From Bin87 sp965116785 (GTDB taxonomy: Bacteria > Chloroflexota > Dehalococcoidia > Lucifugimonadales > UBA3495), in contig OZ220731.1 of assembly GCA_965116785.1 (NCBI GenBank), positions 310,001 through 374,000 of the forward strand: a DNA stretch of 64,000 nucleotides, given 5' to 3'. The number at the start of each line of letters is the position of its first letter. The stretch's first letter is position 1. This document shows, in pieces, positions 1-8,654 of the stretch. The notes below the pieces were generated by a model. It was not told the DNA's origin. It was given only the letters and a program-made list of their open reading frames with translations, and did not search any database. The translations under genes were made by a program, and so were the position numbers.

Positions 1-609
1 CTCGGTCGGGTCGCGGTGGCGTTCTTCGGCGACGGGGGAGCCAATCAGGGAGTGCTCCACGAGTGCATGAACCTGGCGTCCGTCTGGAAACTGCCAGTCA
101 TTTTCTGCTGCGAGAACAATGGTTACGCCGAGTCCACGCCGGTGGAGTATGGGCTGTCCGTGGCGAACGTCGCCGACCGAGCCGCGTCCTACGATATGCC
201 CGGTTTCCACGTCGACGGCATGGATGTGCTGGCGGTGCATGAAGCGGCTGGAGAGGCGGTGTCCCGCGCCCGCGCCGGCGACGGTCCGGCTCTGCTGGAA
301 GCACGCACGTATCGCTACTACGGTCACACCGTTTTCGACAATCCACTCACCTATCGCACCAAGGAAGAAGAGGACCACTGGAGGTCCCGGGACCCGCTGC
401 TGACCTTCCGGAATCACATGATTGCCCAGGGCAACATAATCACCGCCGAAGAGCTGGATCAGATGGACGAGGAAGCTCGGGTGTTGATGGAAGAGGCGGT
501 GGCATTCGCCGACGCCAGCCCCTTGCCTGAGCCGCACGAGCTGTACGAGGACGTGTACGGCGATTACCCGGTGGAGATGATGCGCCGCGGAGCCAACATG
601 CCGGTCTAA
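1..609 (+). CDS. Ketoacid dehydrogenase E1 component, alpha subunit (5'-truncated)
   Basis: This is the C-terminal 202 residues of a thiamine-diphosphate-dependent E1 alpha subunit (pyruvate, acetoin or branched-chain ketoacid dehydrogenase). The frame is open through the first base, so the true start lies outside the window. The TPP motif is visible: GDG at residues 10-12, ending in the NN pair at 39-40. It is followed by the family block RYYGH...D...YRTKEEE. The E1 beta gene begins 79 bases downstream on the same strand, as expected for the alpha2-beta2 enzyme that decarboxylates a 2-ketoacid. The substrate cannot be chosen from this fragment. Confidence 0.93.
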   Translation, partial: LGRVAVAFFGDGGANQGVLHECMNLASVWKLPVIFCCENNGYAESTPVEYGLSVANVADRAASYDMPGFHVDGMDVLAVHEAAGEAVSRARAGDGPALLEARTYRYYGHTVFDNPLTYRTKEEEDHWRSRDPLLTFRNHMIAQGNIITAEELDQMDEEARVLMEEAVAFADASPLPEPHELYEDVYGDYPVEMMRRGANMPV

Positions 610-688
610 CTGTCGATCCTGGACACGGTATTGCTCCGCGTATCGCTCCCTCGACTTTTCCTTTTCCCCAATAGCTGCGAGGCTTGAC

Positions 689-1744
689 ATGACGACTTTG
701 ACCGAAACCCCCATGCTTCCCCCGTCAGGGGAAACCCGCGTTATTCAAACGCGGGAAGCTATCAACGAGGCTCTCCTGCAAGAGATGCGCCGCGATGAAA
801 CCGTCATCATCATGGGTGAAGAAATCGCTGGCGGCGCCGGACGCGAGCACTTGGGAATAGTCGACGCCTGGGGCGGCGCCTTCCGGACCACCCGGGGTTT
901 GATCCAGGAGTTTGGAAACGAGCGGGTGCTTGATACCCCGCTCTCCGAAGCGGCGTTCGTCGGCACGGCCATTGGCGCCGCCTCTACGGGCATGCGCGCC
1001 GTCGCCGAGTTGATGTTCGTCGACTTCGTGGGCGTGTGCATGGATCAACTGCTGAACAACGCCGCGAAAATGCGGTATATGTTCGGTGGCCAGGTAAAGG
1101 TGCCCTTCGTCATGTTGACCCGCATCGGAGCCGGGTTCGGCAGCGCGGCGCAGCACTCGGAATCTTTCTACTCCCTCTTCAGCCACATCCCCGGGCTCAA
1201 GGGCGTCTGCCCGTCCGACGCCTACACCGCCAAGGGGCTGCTGCTCTCCGCCATCCGCGACGACGACCCCGTGGTTTTCTTCGAGCACAAGGGACTGTAC
1301 GGCGAGACGTGCCCGGTTCCCGAGGAGATGTACACCTTGCCCCTGGGCAAGGCTCGCACCGTGCGCCCGGGTACCGACCTGACCTTGGTCGGCATCAGCA
1401 AGATGACCTGGGTCGCTGTGGAAGCCGCCGAGGAGCTAGCCAAGGAAGGCATCAACGCCGAGGTCATCGACCTGTTGAGTGTGTCGCCCATAGATTACGA
1501 CCATGTGCTGGACTCGGTGCGCCGGACGCACCGGCTGCTGGTGGTGGACGAAGACACACCGGTTTGCAGCATTTCGTCCGATATCTGCGCGCGCGTCGCC
1601 GAGGAGGCTTTCGACTACCTGGACGCGCCGCCCTCTCGGGTGACGCCTCCCCATACGCCGGTTCCGTATAGCCGTGCCCTGGAAAACATCTACCTGCCCA
1701 ACGCGGAGCGGGTGGTCCACACCGCTCGCAGATTGATGGCGTAA
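689..1744 (+). CDS. Ketoacid dehydrogenase E1 component, beta subunit
   Basis: A 351-residue transketolase-like E1 beta subunit, partner of the alpha gene just upstream. The N-terminal block (INEALLQEMRRDETVIIMGEE) and the FGNERVLDTPLSEAAFVGTAIGAA block are typical. The C-terminal transketolase domain starts near residue 210 (PLGKARTVRPGTDLTLVG). Length is close to the usual 325-350 residues, with a short extra N-terminal tail of about 15 residues. No E2 or E3 gene follows, so the rest of the complex must be elsewhere or the pair serves an acetoin-type system. Confidence 0.94.
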   Translation: MTTLTETPMLPPSGETRVIQTREAINEALLQEMRRDETVIIMGEEIAGGAGREHLGIVDAWGGAFRTTRGLIQEFGNERVLDTPLSEAAFVGTAIGAASTGMRAVAELMFVDFVGVCMDQLLNNAAKMRYMFGGQVKVPFVMLTRIGAGFGSAAQHSESFYSLFSHIPGLKGVCPSDAYTAKGLLLSAIRDDDPVVFFEHKGLYGETCPVPEEMYTLPLGKARTVRPGTDLTLVGISKMTWVAVEAAEELAKEGINAEVIDLLSVSPIDYDHVLDSVRRTHRLLVVDEDTPVCSISSDICARVAEEAFDYLDAPPSRVTPPHTPVPYSRALENIYLPNAERVVHTARRLMA

Positions 1745-1756
1745 CCGGAAGCCACT

Positions 1757-1779
1757 GGGGCGGGCCGCAAACCCGCCCC
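1757..1779. repeat. GGGGCGGG palindrome, copy 1
   Basis: Inverted repeat with left arm GGGGCGGG at 1757-1764, right arm CCCGCCCC at 1772-1779 and a 7-nt loop. It lies 13 bases after the E1 beta stop and is followed by a short T-rich stretch (ACTTTTGT), so it may also act as a terminator. It belongs to the family of similar palindromes found in other gaps of this window. Confidence 0.7.
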
Positions 1780-1824
1780 GACTTTTGTGAGATGTTCGAA
1801 TCGACCGACCCTGGAGGCCAAACC

Positions 1825-2709
1825 ATGACCACCGTAGGAAGCGGCAGGCACACGTACACGCTGAGCTCTGATTGGGCAAAGATGCCCGACGCGCATCCGC
1901 TGGGCCCGGTGAGCGCTCTCGCCAGCGACTCGGCCGGCAGCATCTACGCGTTCCACCGGGCCGATCCACCGATTGCCATATTTGACCGGGAAACCGGGAA
2001 CTTCACCGGCGGCTGGGGCAACGGCGGTTACGTGTATGCACACGGCTTCTACATCGAGGACGACATCGTTTACCTTACCGATCGGGATACGTCGACCTGC
2101 ATGATGTACACCTTGGACGGCAAGATCATCCAGATGTTGGGCCGCAATGGGGTGCATTCTGACACTGGTTGTGAGGTGGCCGGCGCGCTCGTCCCGCGGG
2201 CTGCTGGACCTTTCAACTATCCAGCGGAACTGGTGCCCTCGCCCAGCGGCGACCTGTACGTGGCGGACGGCTATCGCAATGCGCGCGTTCACCGTTTCGA
2301 CAACGACGGTCGCCTGAAGTATTCCTGGGGCAAGCCGGGTAAGGAGCATCCCTACGAGTTCCACTTGCCACACAGCCTTCTGGTCACGCGGGACGACCGC
2401 GTGTACGTCTGCGACCGAGAGAACAGTCGAATCCAGGTGTTCAACACGTCGGGCGATTTCCTTGCGATGTGGACTGATACGTGCCGTCCCACCGATATCG
2501 CCGAGACGCCCGAAGGCGATTTCGTCGTCAGCCAACTGGCTCCCCTGGACGAGTCACACCCGCCGCGCGTGGCGATAATGGACCGGGACGGCAACGTGTT
2601 GGCGCGTTGGGACAGCCGCTCCGCTCACGGCATCTGGTGCGATGCCCACGGGGACATCTTCCTCGCGTTGACCGGCGACAGGGCCGTGGACAAGTACGCA
2701 CGCACCTGA
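1825..2709 (+). CDS. NHL-repeat beta-propeller protein (peptidyl-hydroxyglycine lyase-like)
   Basis: The frame is open from 1792, but the ATG at 1825 has a GGAGG seven bases upstream, so I choose it (294 residues). NHL/six-bladed propeller repeats recur, for example GDLYVADGYRNARVHRFDNDG and DRVYVCDRENSRIQVFNTSG. The YVADGYRNARVHRF and LPHSL stretches resemble the peptidyl-alpha-hydroxyglycine lyase branch of the fold. No signal peptide is evident. The substrate is unknown; it sits between ketoacid dehydrogenase genes and an LLM oxidoreductase. Confidence 0.85.
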   Translation: MTTVGSGRHTYTLSSDWAKMPDAHPLGPVSALASDSAGSIYAFHRADPPIAIFDRETGNFTGGWGNGGYVYAHGFYIEDDIVYLTDRDTSTCMMYTLDGKIIQMLGRNGVHSDTGCEVAGALVPRAAGPFNYPAELVPSPSGDLYVADGYRNARVHRFDNDGRLKYSWGKPGKEHPYEFHLPHSLLVTRDDRVYVCDRENSRIQVFNTSGDFLAMWTDTCRPTDIAETPEGDFVVSQLAPLDESHPPRVAIMDRDGNVLARWDSRSAHGIWCDAHGDIFLALTGDRAVDKYART

Positions 2710-2739
2710 GCGATGTAGGCTGTCGATCATCCGATCACC

Positions 2740-2760
2740 GGGGCGGACCAAAGCCGCGCC
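2740..2760. repeat. GGGGCGG palindrome, imperfect copy
   Basis: Degenerate inverted repeat, GGGGCGG at the left and CCGCGCC at the right, in the gap between the NHL gene and the LLM gene. Flanking bases (CACC before, GATTTGACA after) resemble those of the copy at 1757, which supports a common origin. One mismatch is visible in the stem. Confidence 0.45.
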
Positions 2761-2832
2761 GATTTGACAATGTCGATCTGTCAAAATCGGCCCGACACCG
2801 ATTTCGATGGACTGAAACAGGAGCAAGACGAC

Positions 2833-3960
2833 ATGGACCTGGGTCTTTTCTACCAAATTCAGGTTCCCAAGCCCTGGGACGACAAGAGTGAGACTCGAAA
2901 GTTCCAGGAAATGATGGAGCAAGTATGCTTCGCCGAAGAAATAGGCATGACCTCGGTGTGGTTTGTTGAGCACCATTTTCGCTCAGAATGGTCCCATTCC
3001 AGCGCTCCGGACATAACTCTTGCAGCGCTGAGTCAACGCACCACAAACATGCGATTGGGGATCGCCGTTGTACTGGCGCCTCTGCATCATCCCCTAAACG
3101 TCGCGTCGCGCATGGCAACGCTAGACGTGATCTCCGGCGGGCGGGTGGACCTGGGGATCGGCCGCTCCGGTTATCCTTACCAGATGCTGCCTTACGGATC
3201 AGACTTGGCGGATGTCTCTGAGATGGTCGAGGAGTACCTGCAGATCATCCCGGGCGCATGGACCGAGGAAACGTTTGGGTTCGAGGGAAAGCACTATCAG
3301 ATACCTCCCCGGGAGGTCATTCCCAAGCCGGTACAGAAGCCACACCCTCCGATTTGGCAGGCCGTCAGCCAGGAGTTCACGGCCGAAAAGGTTGGCCGAC
3401 AGGGTCTCGGCTGCCTGGCGCAAACCAGCGTAGGCCTGGACCGTGCCGAGGGATTGATCCAGATTTACCGCGATGCCATCGCGAATCCGGAACCGGCCAC
3501 CAAGGTGGTGCATCCGCGTGTTGCCGGCAACACCGTGGGCCTGTGCATGGAGAACCGGCAGAAGGCGTTCGAGCGGGCCGAGACCATCATCGACTGGTAT
3601 CGGGAGCAGCAGCGTATTCGGGACTCATACGTTTGGCAGGGTTACGACCCCGCCCGGGTCCCGGAAGATTACCAATGGCACTACCAGAGAGCGGTCAACG
3701 CCGACAGCGCGCGCGCAGACCAGGTCAGTTCTCGCCAACTGATCGAAGATGGCGGCCGGTTCTGCATCGGCGATCCCGACGACTGCATCAAGTATATTGA
3801 AGACTACGAGCGGATGGGCGTTGACGAGATCATGCCGCTGTTTCAGGTCGGGCCGGTCACGCACGCCGAAGTGATGGAGACCCTGCGACTGTTCGGAGAA
3901 CACGTCATCCCTCATTTCAGGGAGAAAGCCCGTCGGGAAGAGTTGGCTGCCGACAACTGA
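2833..3960 (+). CDS. LLM-class flavin-dependent oxidoreductase
   Basis: A luciferase-like monooxygenase fold protein that would use reduced FMN (or F420) to oxidise an organic substrate. The frame opens at 2764, but the ATG at 2833 has AGGAG nine bases upstream and gives the usual N-terminus MDLGLFYQIQVPKP, so the protein is 375 residues. Family blocks include VWFVEHHF, MRLGIAVVLAPLHHPLNVA and VDLGIGRSG. It resembles the third LLM gene of this window (41888-42997) more than the second, as both have an EH(H/Q) motif after the first helix. The substrate is not predictable. Confidence 0.92.
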   Translation: MDLGLFYQIQVPKPWDDKSETRKFQEMMEQVCFAEEIGMTSVWFVEHHFRSEWSHSSAPDITLAALSQRTTNMRLGIAVVLAPLHHPLNVASRMATLDVISGGRVDLGIGRSGYPYQMLPYGSDLADVSEMVEEYLQIIPGAWTEETFGFEGKHYQIPPREVIPKPVQKPHPPIWQAVSQEFTAEKVGRQGLGCLAQTSVGLDRAEGLIQIYRDAIANPEPATKVVHPRVAGNTVGLCMENRQKAFERAETIIDWYREQQRIRDSYVWQGYDPARVPEDYQWHYQRAVNADSARADQVSSRQLIEDGGRFCIGDPDDCIKYIEDYERMGVDEIMPLFQVGPVTHAEVMETLRLFGEHVIPHFREKARREELAADN

Positions 3961-4020
3961 TCAGGCGTCGGGGGTCCGAGGCTCAACAGGCGACGCGAGT
4001 CAACAGACCAGAATAATTTT

Positions 4021-4045
4021 AGGGGCGGGTCATCGACCCGCCCCT
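4021..4045. repeat. GGGGCGGG palindrome, copy 2
   Basis: Arms AGGGGCGGGTC (4021-4031) and its complement (4035-4045) around a 3-nt centre. It lies between convergent genes (the LLM stop at 3960 and the tubulin-like stop at 4078), where it could terminate transcription from either side, although it has no clear T tract. Confidence 0.75.
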
Positions 4046-4077
4046 CGTCTGAAGCTCGGCAATGCTTACCGGATTTA

Positions 4078-5586
4078 TCAGCGGCCGTACTCGGTACCAG
4101 CGCCGTTTCCGTAGCCGTTGCCATACCCATAGGGCTGCCGCTCTTCGGTGGCAGCCGTGCGGCCGCGATCCCGTTCCAGACGCACCTGCTGGCCCCGTGA
4201 GACGTATCCGTATTGGGATTCGGGCTCGTGGCCATTGGGTGGCGGCATGAAGTGGCGGGAGCCGAAACCTGCGTACTCCAACGTACCGGCCAACTGCATC
4301 GGGGTGTTGTCTTCGCCCATGATATCGCTGATGGTCGGGATGTTGTCGTTCTGCAGCGGGAAGAACAGGGAGACGTGCATGTGCCGATCGTCCGGCGACT
4401 GTTGGAAGTTTGACGACGCAAACGACCACATCAGGTTCGGGTAGGCGACGTCAAAGTCTTCGCGGTGCATCTGGTCCTGGACATCCGCGGCGATTTCGTT
4501 CAATCCCGACGCTTCCACGGGCAGAGTGATCACCATGCGCATCACGGTGTCGCCTTCGGGGAACGGGTGCTTCGCCAATTGCAGGTCCGTGCGCTTGGGA
4601 TCCATGATGTCCCACATCGCAGATTTGATCGCGAAGGGCAATTGCTTGGCGTTGTCGTTCACGACCACGATCTCGCGACCCCGGAAAGGCCCGAATAGAC
4701 GAGAGCCGCTGCGGGTATCGGCAATGTCAACCCGCCGGTTCAGCACGCGGACTCCGAACCACCCGTTGGAGTAGTCGCCGAAGCTGGTGACCGTTTCCGC
4801 CATTGAACCGGCATCAATCTGGTACCGCATGCCGGCTTCCATTGAAGCGAGCGCGATCGCCAGTTTGTCGTCCAACCGCTCGAAGTTGGGCGACAGGCTG
4901 TTGTCCGTGATCAGCGCAGGGTGCCGCTGCAATTCCTGGACGCCGCGGCTGTTGCGAACCAAACGGGTGCCGATGGTTTCCTCGTATGCGCCCCAGGTTT
5001 CACGGCGCATGTTTTCCTTGAGCACCGCCTCGCTGGGTACCAGAACGATGGGAAGGAAGGTCGCTTCAGGGAAACGCTCACGCATCATCCCATGGAGGAC
5101 GCCGCCCAGTTTGGCGTGTCCGCCGAAACCCAGCCATTCCAGGATCAGTTGCGGGGGAGAGCCTACCTCCTCCGAGCGGCGCGCCACGGTGTCTACCATG
5201 CGCTCCATATCTCGGTGGATCAGGCCGTAAAAATCCTTGTACGCGTTGGGGTCGCGCAAAAAGCCGTCGACCTTTGGAAGAAAGCCGGGGATGATGACCG
5301 GTAGTTGGCCGCCGCGGACACGGCGCATCGAACGGGTTTCGGTATCAATGGAGTCGATCGTGCCCTGGTTGCAATCGTACATCATGAGGCTCTGCACGCG
5401 GTCCAGGACCCCGGCCTCACCCATGCGCCTAGCCCACCTCCAGCTACGCTTGTAACCGGCGGTGCCGACCGCTATGGATACGATCGGTGGCGGAGTGCCT
5501 TCGCGGGTAAGGTCGCTTTGCGTGCCCAGCCTATGTGGGGCATTGCGGCGAATGTGGAAAGTGCGGTTTTGATTCTTCGGTGGCAT
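4078..5586 (-). CDS. Divergent tubulin/FtsZ-like protein A (inferred)
   Basis: A 502-residue protein, paralogous to the next upstream gene. Its motif order follows the tubulin/FtsZ fold. First comes a beta strand with VGTAG (residues 40-44), like the T1 loop. Then come MMYDCN (68-73), where FtsZ has a strand ending in NTD, and GFGGHAKLGG (153-162), where tubulins carry the glycine-rich T4 signature. These are followed by FLPIVLVPSE, like the LTVGVVTKPF strand, and AIKSAMWDIMDP, like FtsZ's A..AI.SPLL. The catalytic T7 motif (NxDxxD) is not seen. The C-terminus is a low-complexity Gly-Tyr-Asn tail. The fold is inference from motifs; no function is assigned. Confidence 0.55.
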   Translation of the reverse strand: MPPKNQNRTFHIRRNAPHRLGTQSDLTREGTPPPIVSIAVGTAGYKRSWRWARRMGEAGVLDRVQSLMMYDCNQGTIDSIDTETRSMRRVRGGQLPVIIPGFLPKVDGFLRDPNAYKDFYGLIHRDMERMVDTVARRSEEVGSPPQLILEWLGFGGHAKLGGVLHGMMRERFPEATFLPIVLVPSEAVLKENMRRETWGAYEETIGTRLVRNSRGVQELQRHPALITDNSLSPNFERLDDKLAIALASMEAGMRYQIDAGSMAETVTSFGDYSNGWFGVRVLNRRVDIADTRSGSRLFGPFRGREIVVVNDNAKQLPFAIKSAMWDIMDPKRTDLQLAKHPFPEGDTVMRMVITLPVEASGLNEIAADVQDQMHREDFDVAYPNLMWSFASSNFQQSPDDRHMHVSLFFPLQNDNIPTISDIMGEDNTPMQLAGTLEYAGFGSRHFMPPPNGHEPESQYGYVSRGQQVRLERDRGRTAATEERQPYGYGNGYGNGAGTEYGR

Positions 5587-5836
5587 AGTTATGTTTACCC
5601 CCTTCTTGAATTGGGAGGAATTCGTCCATCATCAGAAAAAGTAAATGTTAGGCTAAATTAAGTACCGCCGAGTTTGGAGACGTACAGACAGTCGGAACCC
5701 TCACTCGCGGAGGAGTCACATCAAGCCGCACGGCATAGTTGCACATCCTGACAGTAACCGATGCGACTATACCAGATGAAAACAAATACGTCAAACGGAT
5801 TACGATGCGGACAATTCATAAAAAACGCTACGATTG

Positions 5837-7210
5837 CTAAATATATCGGACATGCTCTTGCCCGTCGTCCTCGAATTCCGCACTGGTGTCCGCTGGCGGC
5901 AAAACCGGATTGGACGCCAGATCGCGCATGTGGAAGTATGAACCGAAACCTGTCTCTGCCATCGCGGTGGCGGCATAGGGGAGCGCAGTTCCCTCCCCGC
6001 GCAGTATTTCGGTGACGGTCTGCAATTCGCCGTTCACCGGGTAGATCCTGGTGATGTGCATGTACGGTTCAGGTTCGATGCCGTCGGTGAATCGCGCGGT
6101 ATTGAACGCGATGTCCAGGTTGGTGAACCTGTCGAATATGCTGCTGTCGTCCAGCGCCTCTGCCGCCTGTGTCGCCACCGGCTCCAACTCGTCGCCGTGC
6201 AGAGGCAGCGAAACCACTATTTCCTGCGGCGCGTTGGGTGGTTGATTGATCCCGTCCGCCAACTGGGCGGCTGGGTCCAGCGTAGACCAAATCGCGTTGC
6301 CGAGGAGGGAGGACAGGTCGTCTTCTGGACCCACGGCCGCGTATTGGCGCCACCATGGCGGGAAGTTCAACCACTCGAACTTGCGTGTGGTCGGCATCTT
6401 CCGCTTTACAGCGGCCATTCCGAGCCATCCGCCAGATGCGGGCATCAACCGTCTCAAGGTCACCCCCAGCTGGCTGATGGCAGGGTCGTTCTCCTCTGCA
6501 AATTCAGCGACCTCAAACCCGGCCAGCCCCGTAGCCAGCCGAGCGTCGTCCTCGCGCGCGTTAATGTCCGACTGCGTGGTGACCAGGCAATTGGAGCCGG
6601 ATAGCAGATTTTCATACTGTTCCCAGATGTATCGCTTGGTCCACTCCTCAGAAACGTGGTCTTTGGGCAGCATCATTACCGGCAGGATGGTAGAGTTTGG
6701 AAACGCGTTCCGCAGCTTTTGATGCAGGAGGCCGCCGAGCACCGCGTGCCCCGAGAACCCCATGAACTCGATGATGGTTTCGGGCACACGACCGCAGCGC
6801 TCCGAGTGCAGCATCACCTGGCTGACTATGTTGTCCATATCCCGCTCGAGCGGTCCGCGAAAGTCGCGGAATCGCGTCGGATCACGCATGAAACCATTGG
6901 GAACGGGAATGTAGTTGGGGAACAGAACCTGAGTGCCGCCGCCGGTTCGCGCCGCGCCAAATGATTTTTGCAGCGTTTTGCCCACGTTGGCCACCGTGAC
7001 TTCGTTGCAGTCGTAATAGACCGCAGTCTGGATGCGCCCCGCGGCCGAAAGCTCGGACATCCGCTCGGAAAACAGCATGGAGCGACGCACGCCGGCTGTG
7101 CCCACGCCCACGACGACCAGCGTCGGTGGGGTGCTCTCTACCGCACCGCGCCTGGTTGTGTGGAGTAGCTTATGATTGCGGCTACGCGCTCTGACGAAAG
7201 TCGACGGCAT
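5837..7210 (-). CDS. Divergent tubulin/FtsZ-like protein B (inferred)
   Basis: A 457-residue paralogue of the gene at 4078-5586, transcribed first, with 250 bases between them. Shared blocks in order are GVGTAG (35-40), YYDCN (65-69), RDP..F+DF.G...RDM, HSE.CG..PE, GFSGHAVLGG (151-160), TILPVMMLPKD, LGNAIWSTLDP, and a C-terminal strand PYMHITRIYP. The order and spacing match the GTP-binding and C-terminal domains of FtsZ-type proteins, but the canonical GGGTGTG and T7 residues are replaced. It lacks the Gly-Tyr tail of A and ends in an acidic stretch. The pairing suggests a heteromeric assembly, as inference only. The ribosome binding site is weak. Confidence 0.55.
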   Translation of the reverse strand: MPSTFVRARSRNHKLLHTTRRGAVESTPPTLVVVGVGTAGVRRSMLFSERMSELSAAGRIQTAVYYDCNEVTVANVGKTLQKSFGAARTGGGTQVLFPNYIPVPNGFMRDPTRFRDFRGPLERDMDNIVSQVMLHSERCGRVPETIIEFMGFSGHAVLGGLLHQKLRNAFPNSTILPVMMLPKDHVSEEWTKRYIWEQYENLLSGSNCLVTTQSDINAREDDARLATGLAGFEVAEFAEENDPAISQLGVTLRRLMPASGGWLGMAAVKRKMPTTRKFEWLNFPPWWRQYAAVGPEDDLSSLLGNAIWSTLDPAAQLADGINQPPNAPQEIVVSLPLHGDELEPVATQAAEALDDSSIFDRFTNLDIAFNTARFTDGIEPEPYMHITRIYPVNGELQTVTEILRGEGTALPYAATAMAETGFGSYFHMRDLASNPVLPPADTSAEFEDDGQEHVRYI

Positions 7211-7297
7211 AATGGCAGGTGAATCCCGGATGAATAACCGGCGGTAGGCTCAAATCGGGCCGCCGCCGGAGCTATTTTAACGCGGATTGTTCCGCAA

Positions 7298-7327
7298 CGC
7301 CAAGCCGACGGGAATACCGGCTTGGCG
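7298..7327 (-). terminator. Hairpin downstream of alpha/beta hydrolase
   Basis: Arms CGCCAAGCCG (7298-7307) and CGGCTTGGCG (7318-7327) form a perfect 10-bp stem with a 10-nt loop, 12 bases past the hydrolase stop on the minus strand. No U-run follows, so termination is only possible, not shown. Confidence 0.4.
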
Positions 7328-7338
7328 GGGTTTGACGA

Positions 7339-8139
7339 CTAAGTTCCCGGCTTGAGGAACGTCAACACCGCGTCCACAAACCCTTCCGGATCTTCGATCT
7401 GGGGGATATGACCGACGCCGGGCATGATGTGCTTGCGCGCGCGGGCGATGTTGTTGTGCAGCAGCTCCTCCCCGTCGCGGAGCCGGTCGACTTCGCCGTA
7501 CAGTACGAGGGTCTCGCGGGCGTTGACCTGGGGCAAACGGGTCATGATGTCGTACCAGGCCAACGATTCGTGCAGCTTTTTGACCCACGCACCGGCCTGC
7601 GCCCTCGTGCCATTGTTGGCATCGACCCATTCCTGTCGGGGCTCGGCGAAAGTCGTGGATTCTTTGGCCTGTTCCATGGTGCGGGGCACCGGCATTCCGT
7701 CGGCGTCGTATCCGGCGGCTGATTCCGCGATGCGCTCCGGTGCCGTCCGCGCGTCCCAGACCGGGGCGCCCACCAGGACGAGCTTGTCCAGCCGATCCGG
7801 GAACGAAGCTGCCATTTCGGTCGCCAGCACTGCTCCGACCGAGTTGCCCACGTAGTGCCCGCGGTGGATGTTGAGTATCTGGCAGGCGTCATCCAATGCC
7901 TGGGCGTAATCGGGAATGTTGAAGTGCCGGGTTGGCTTGTCGGATTCGCCGTGACCAAGCATGTCGAAGGCGTAGCAGGTGTAATGTTGGCTGAATGCAT
8001 CGATCACGGAACTCCACGCCCACGTGGAGGTGCCCAGGGGATGCAGCATCACCAATGGGTAACCAGCACCTTGTTTGACAAAGTGCATGTTGCCTTCGCG
8101 GGTGGGGACGGTGTCGGTAAGGTCGCGCCGCACGAACAT
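7339..8139 (-). CDS. Alpha/beta-fold hydrolase
   Basis: The frame extends to 8214, but the ATG at 8139 is preceded by AGGAGG at good spacing (266 residues). Alpha/beta hydrolase landmarks are PLVMLHPLGTSTWAW near residue 30 (oxyanion strand, HxxG-like), YAFDMLGHGESDKP, the nucleophile elbow VGNSVGAVLA (Ser), the acid region LVLYGEVDRL and the C-terminal GVGHIPQIEDPEGF (His). This is the full catalytic triad of the family. The substrate is unknown; such enzymes often hydrolyse esters or C-C bonds of ring-cleavage products. It is monocistronic by its surroundings. Confidence 0.92.
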   Translation of the reverse strand: MFVRRDLTDTVPTREGNMHFVKQGAGYPLVMLHPLGTSTWAWSSVIDAFSQHYTCYAFDMLGHGESDKPTRHFNIPDYAQALDDACQILNIHRGHYVGNSVGAVLATEMAASFPDRLDKLVLVGAPVWDARTAPERIAESAAGYDADGMPVPRTMEQAKESTTFAEPRQEWVDANNGTRAQAGAWVKKLHESLAWYDIMTRLPQVNARETLVLYGEVDRLRDGEELLHNNIARARKHIMPGVGHIPQIEDPEGFVDAVLTFLKPGT

Positions 8140-8304
8140 GATCGTGGCCTCCTGAGAGTCTGTGGCCGAACTGAACTGGAACTGGCGCCGGGGTTGACCC
8201 AACGGTTTCCGCAATGCTAGCGACGCCCCCGGTCAAAGTCAATCGCGCGGCAAGGCGCGAATCGATCGGCCCCGGCGTAGCAGCTAGTTGGTTCCCCGGC
8301 ACGC

Positions 8305-8330
8305 AAAAAGCCGGGGACAAAGCCCCGGCT
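8305..8330 (-). terminator. Rho-independent terminator of the 49-residue membrane protein gene
   Basis: Read on the minus strand, GCCGGGG and CCCCGGC arms (8323-8329 and 8310-8316) close a 6-nt loop and are followed directly by five T residues. It lies 36 bases after the stop of the small gene at 8366-8515. Confidence 0.8.
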
Positions 8331-8365
8331 CATTCGCCTGGTATTTGCGCTCTGGTCTATGCGGG

Positions 8366-8515
8366 TTAGTCGGCCGCCTGGGGAGCGAATTCCTCACGAG
8401 CCATGGGGGCCACAGCCTGCGCGCCCTTCTCATGCCGGCGGAGGATGAAACGCGGCACGATCACCCAGAGGGCAAAGAGTCCAACGAAGGCGGCTCCGGC
8501 GGCGATGGCAATCAT
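8366..8515 (-). CDS. Small single-pass membrane protein (49 aa)
   Basis: A short frame encoding 49 residues, starting MIAIAAGAAFVGLFALW. One hydrophobic segment spans about residues 2-25, ending in the basic stretch RFILRRHEK; the cytoplasmic tail is short and ends in AAD. It has its own AGGAG ribosome binding site seven bases before the ATG and a strong terminator after the stop, which argues for a real gene. I recognise no family. The topology, outside-in with a positively charged stop, is inferred from charge. Confidence 0.75.
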   Translation of the reverse strand: MIAIAAGAAFVGLFALWVIVPRFILRRHEKGAQAVAPMAREEFAPQAAD

Positions 8516-8654
8516 TTTCAATCTCCTAACTGGTTGGGCGTCTTTGCCCGTTTCGTTGGAGACAGTATCGCGGACGGTTGTTACGCGAATTTTGCACTCG
8601 TGTTACGTGTGTGTTACCACTTCTAGTGATCGATCAGAATACGGGCGGCGCTGA

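Noticed and set aside
725..1288. Long antisense frames opposite E1 beta, the acetyltransferase, the triads and the LLM genes
   Set aside because: They lie on the strand opposite clear family members, have no ribosome binding sites and show low-complexity composition; high GC leaves such frames open.
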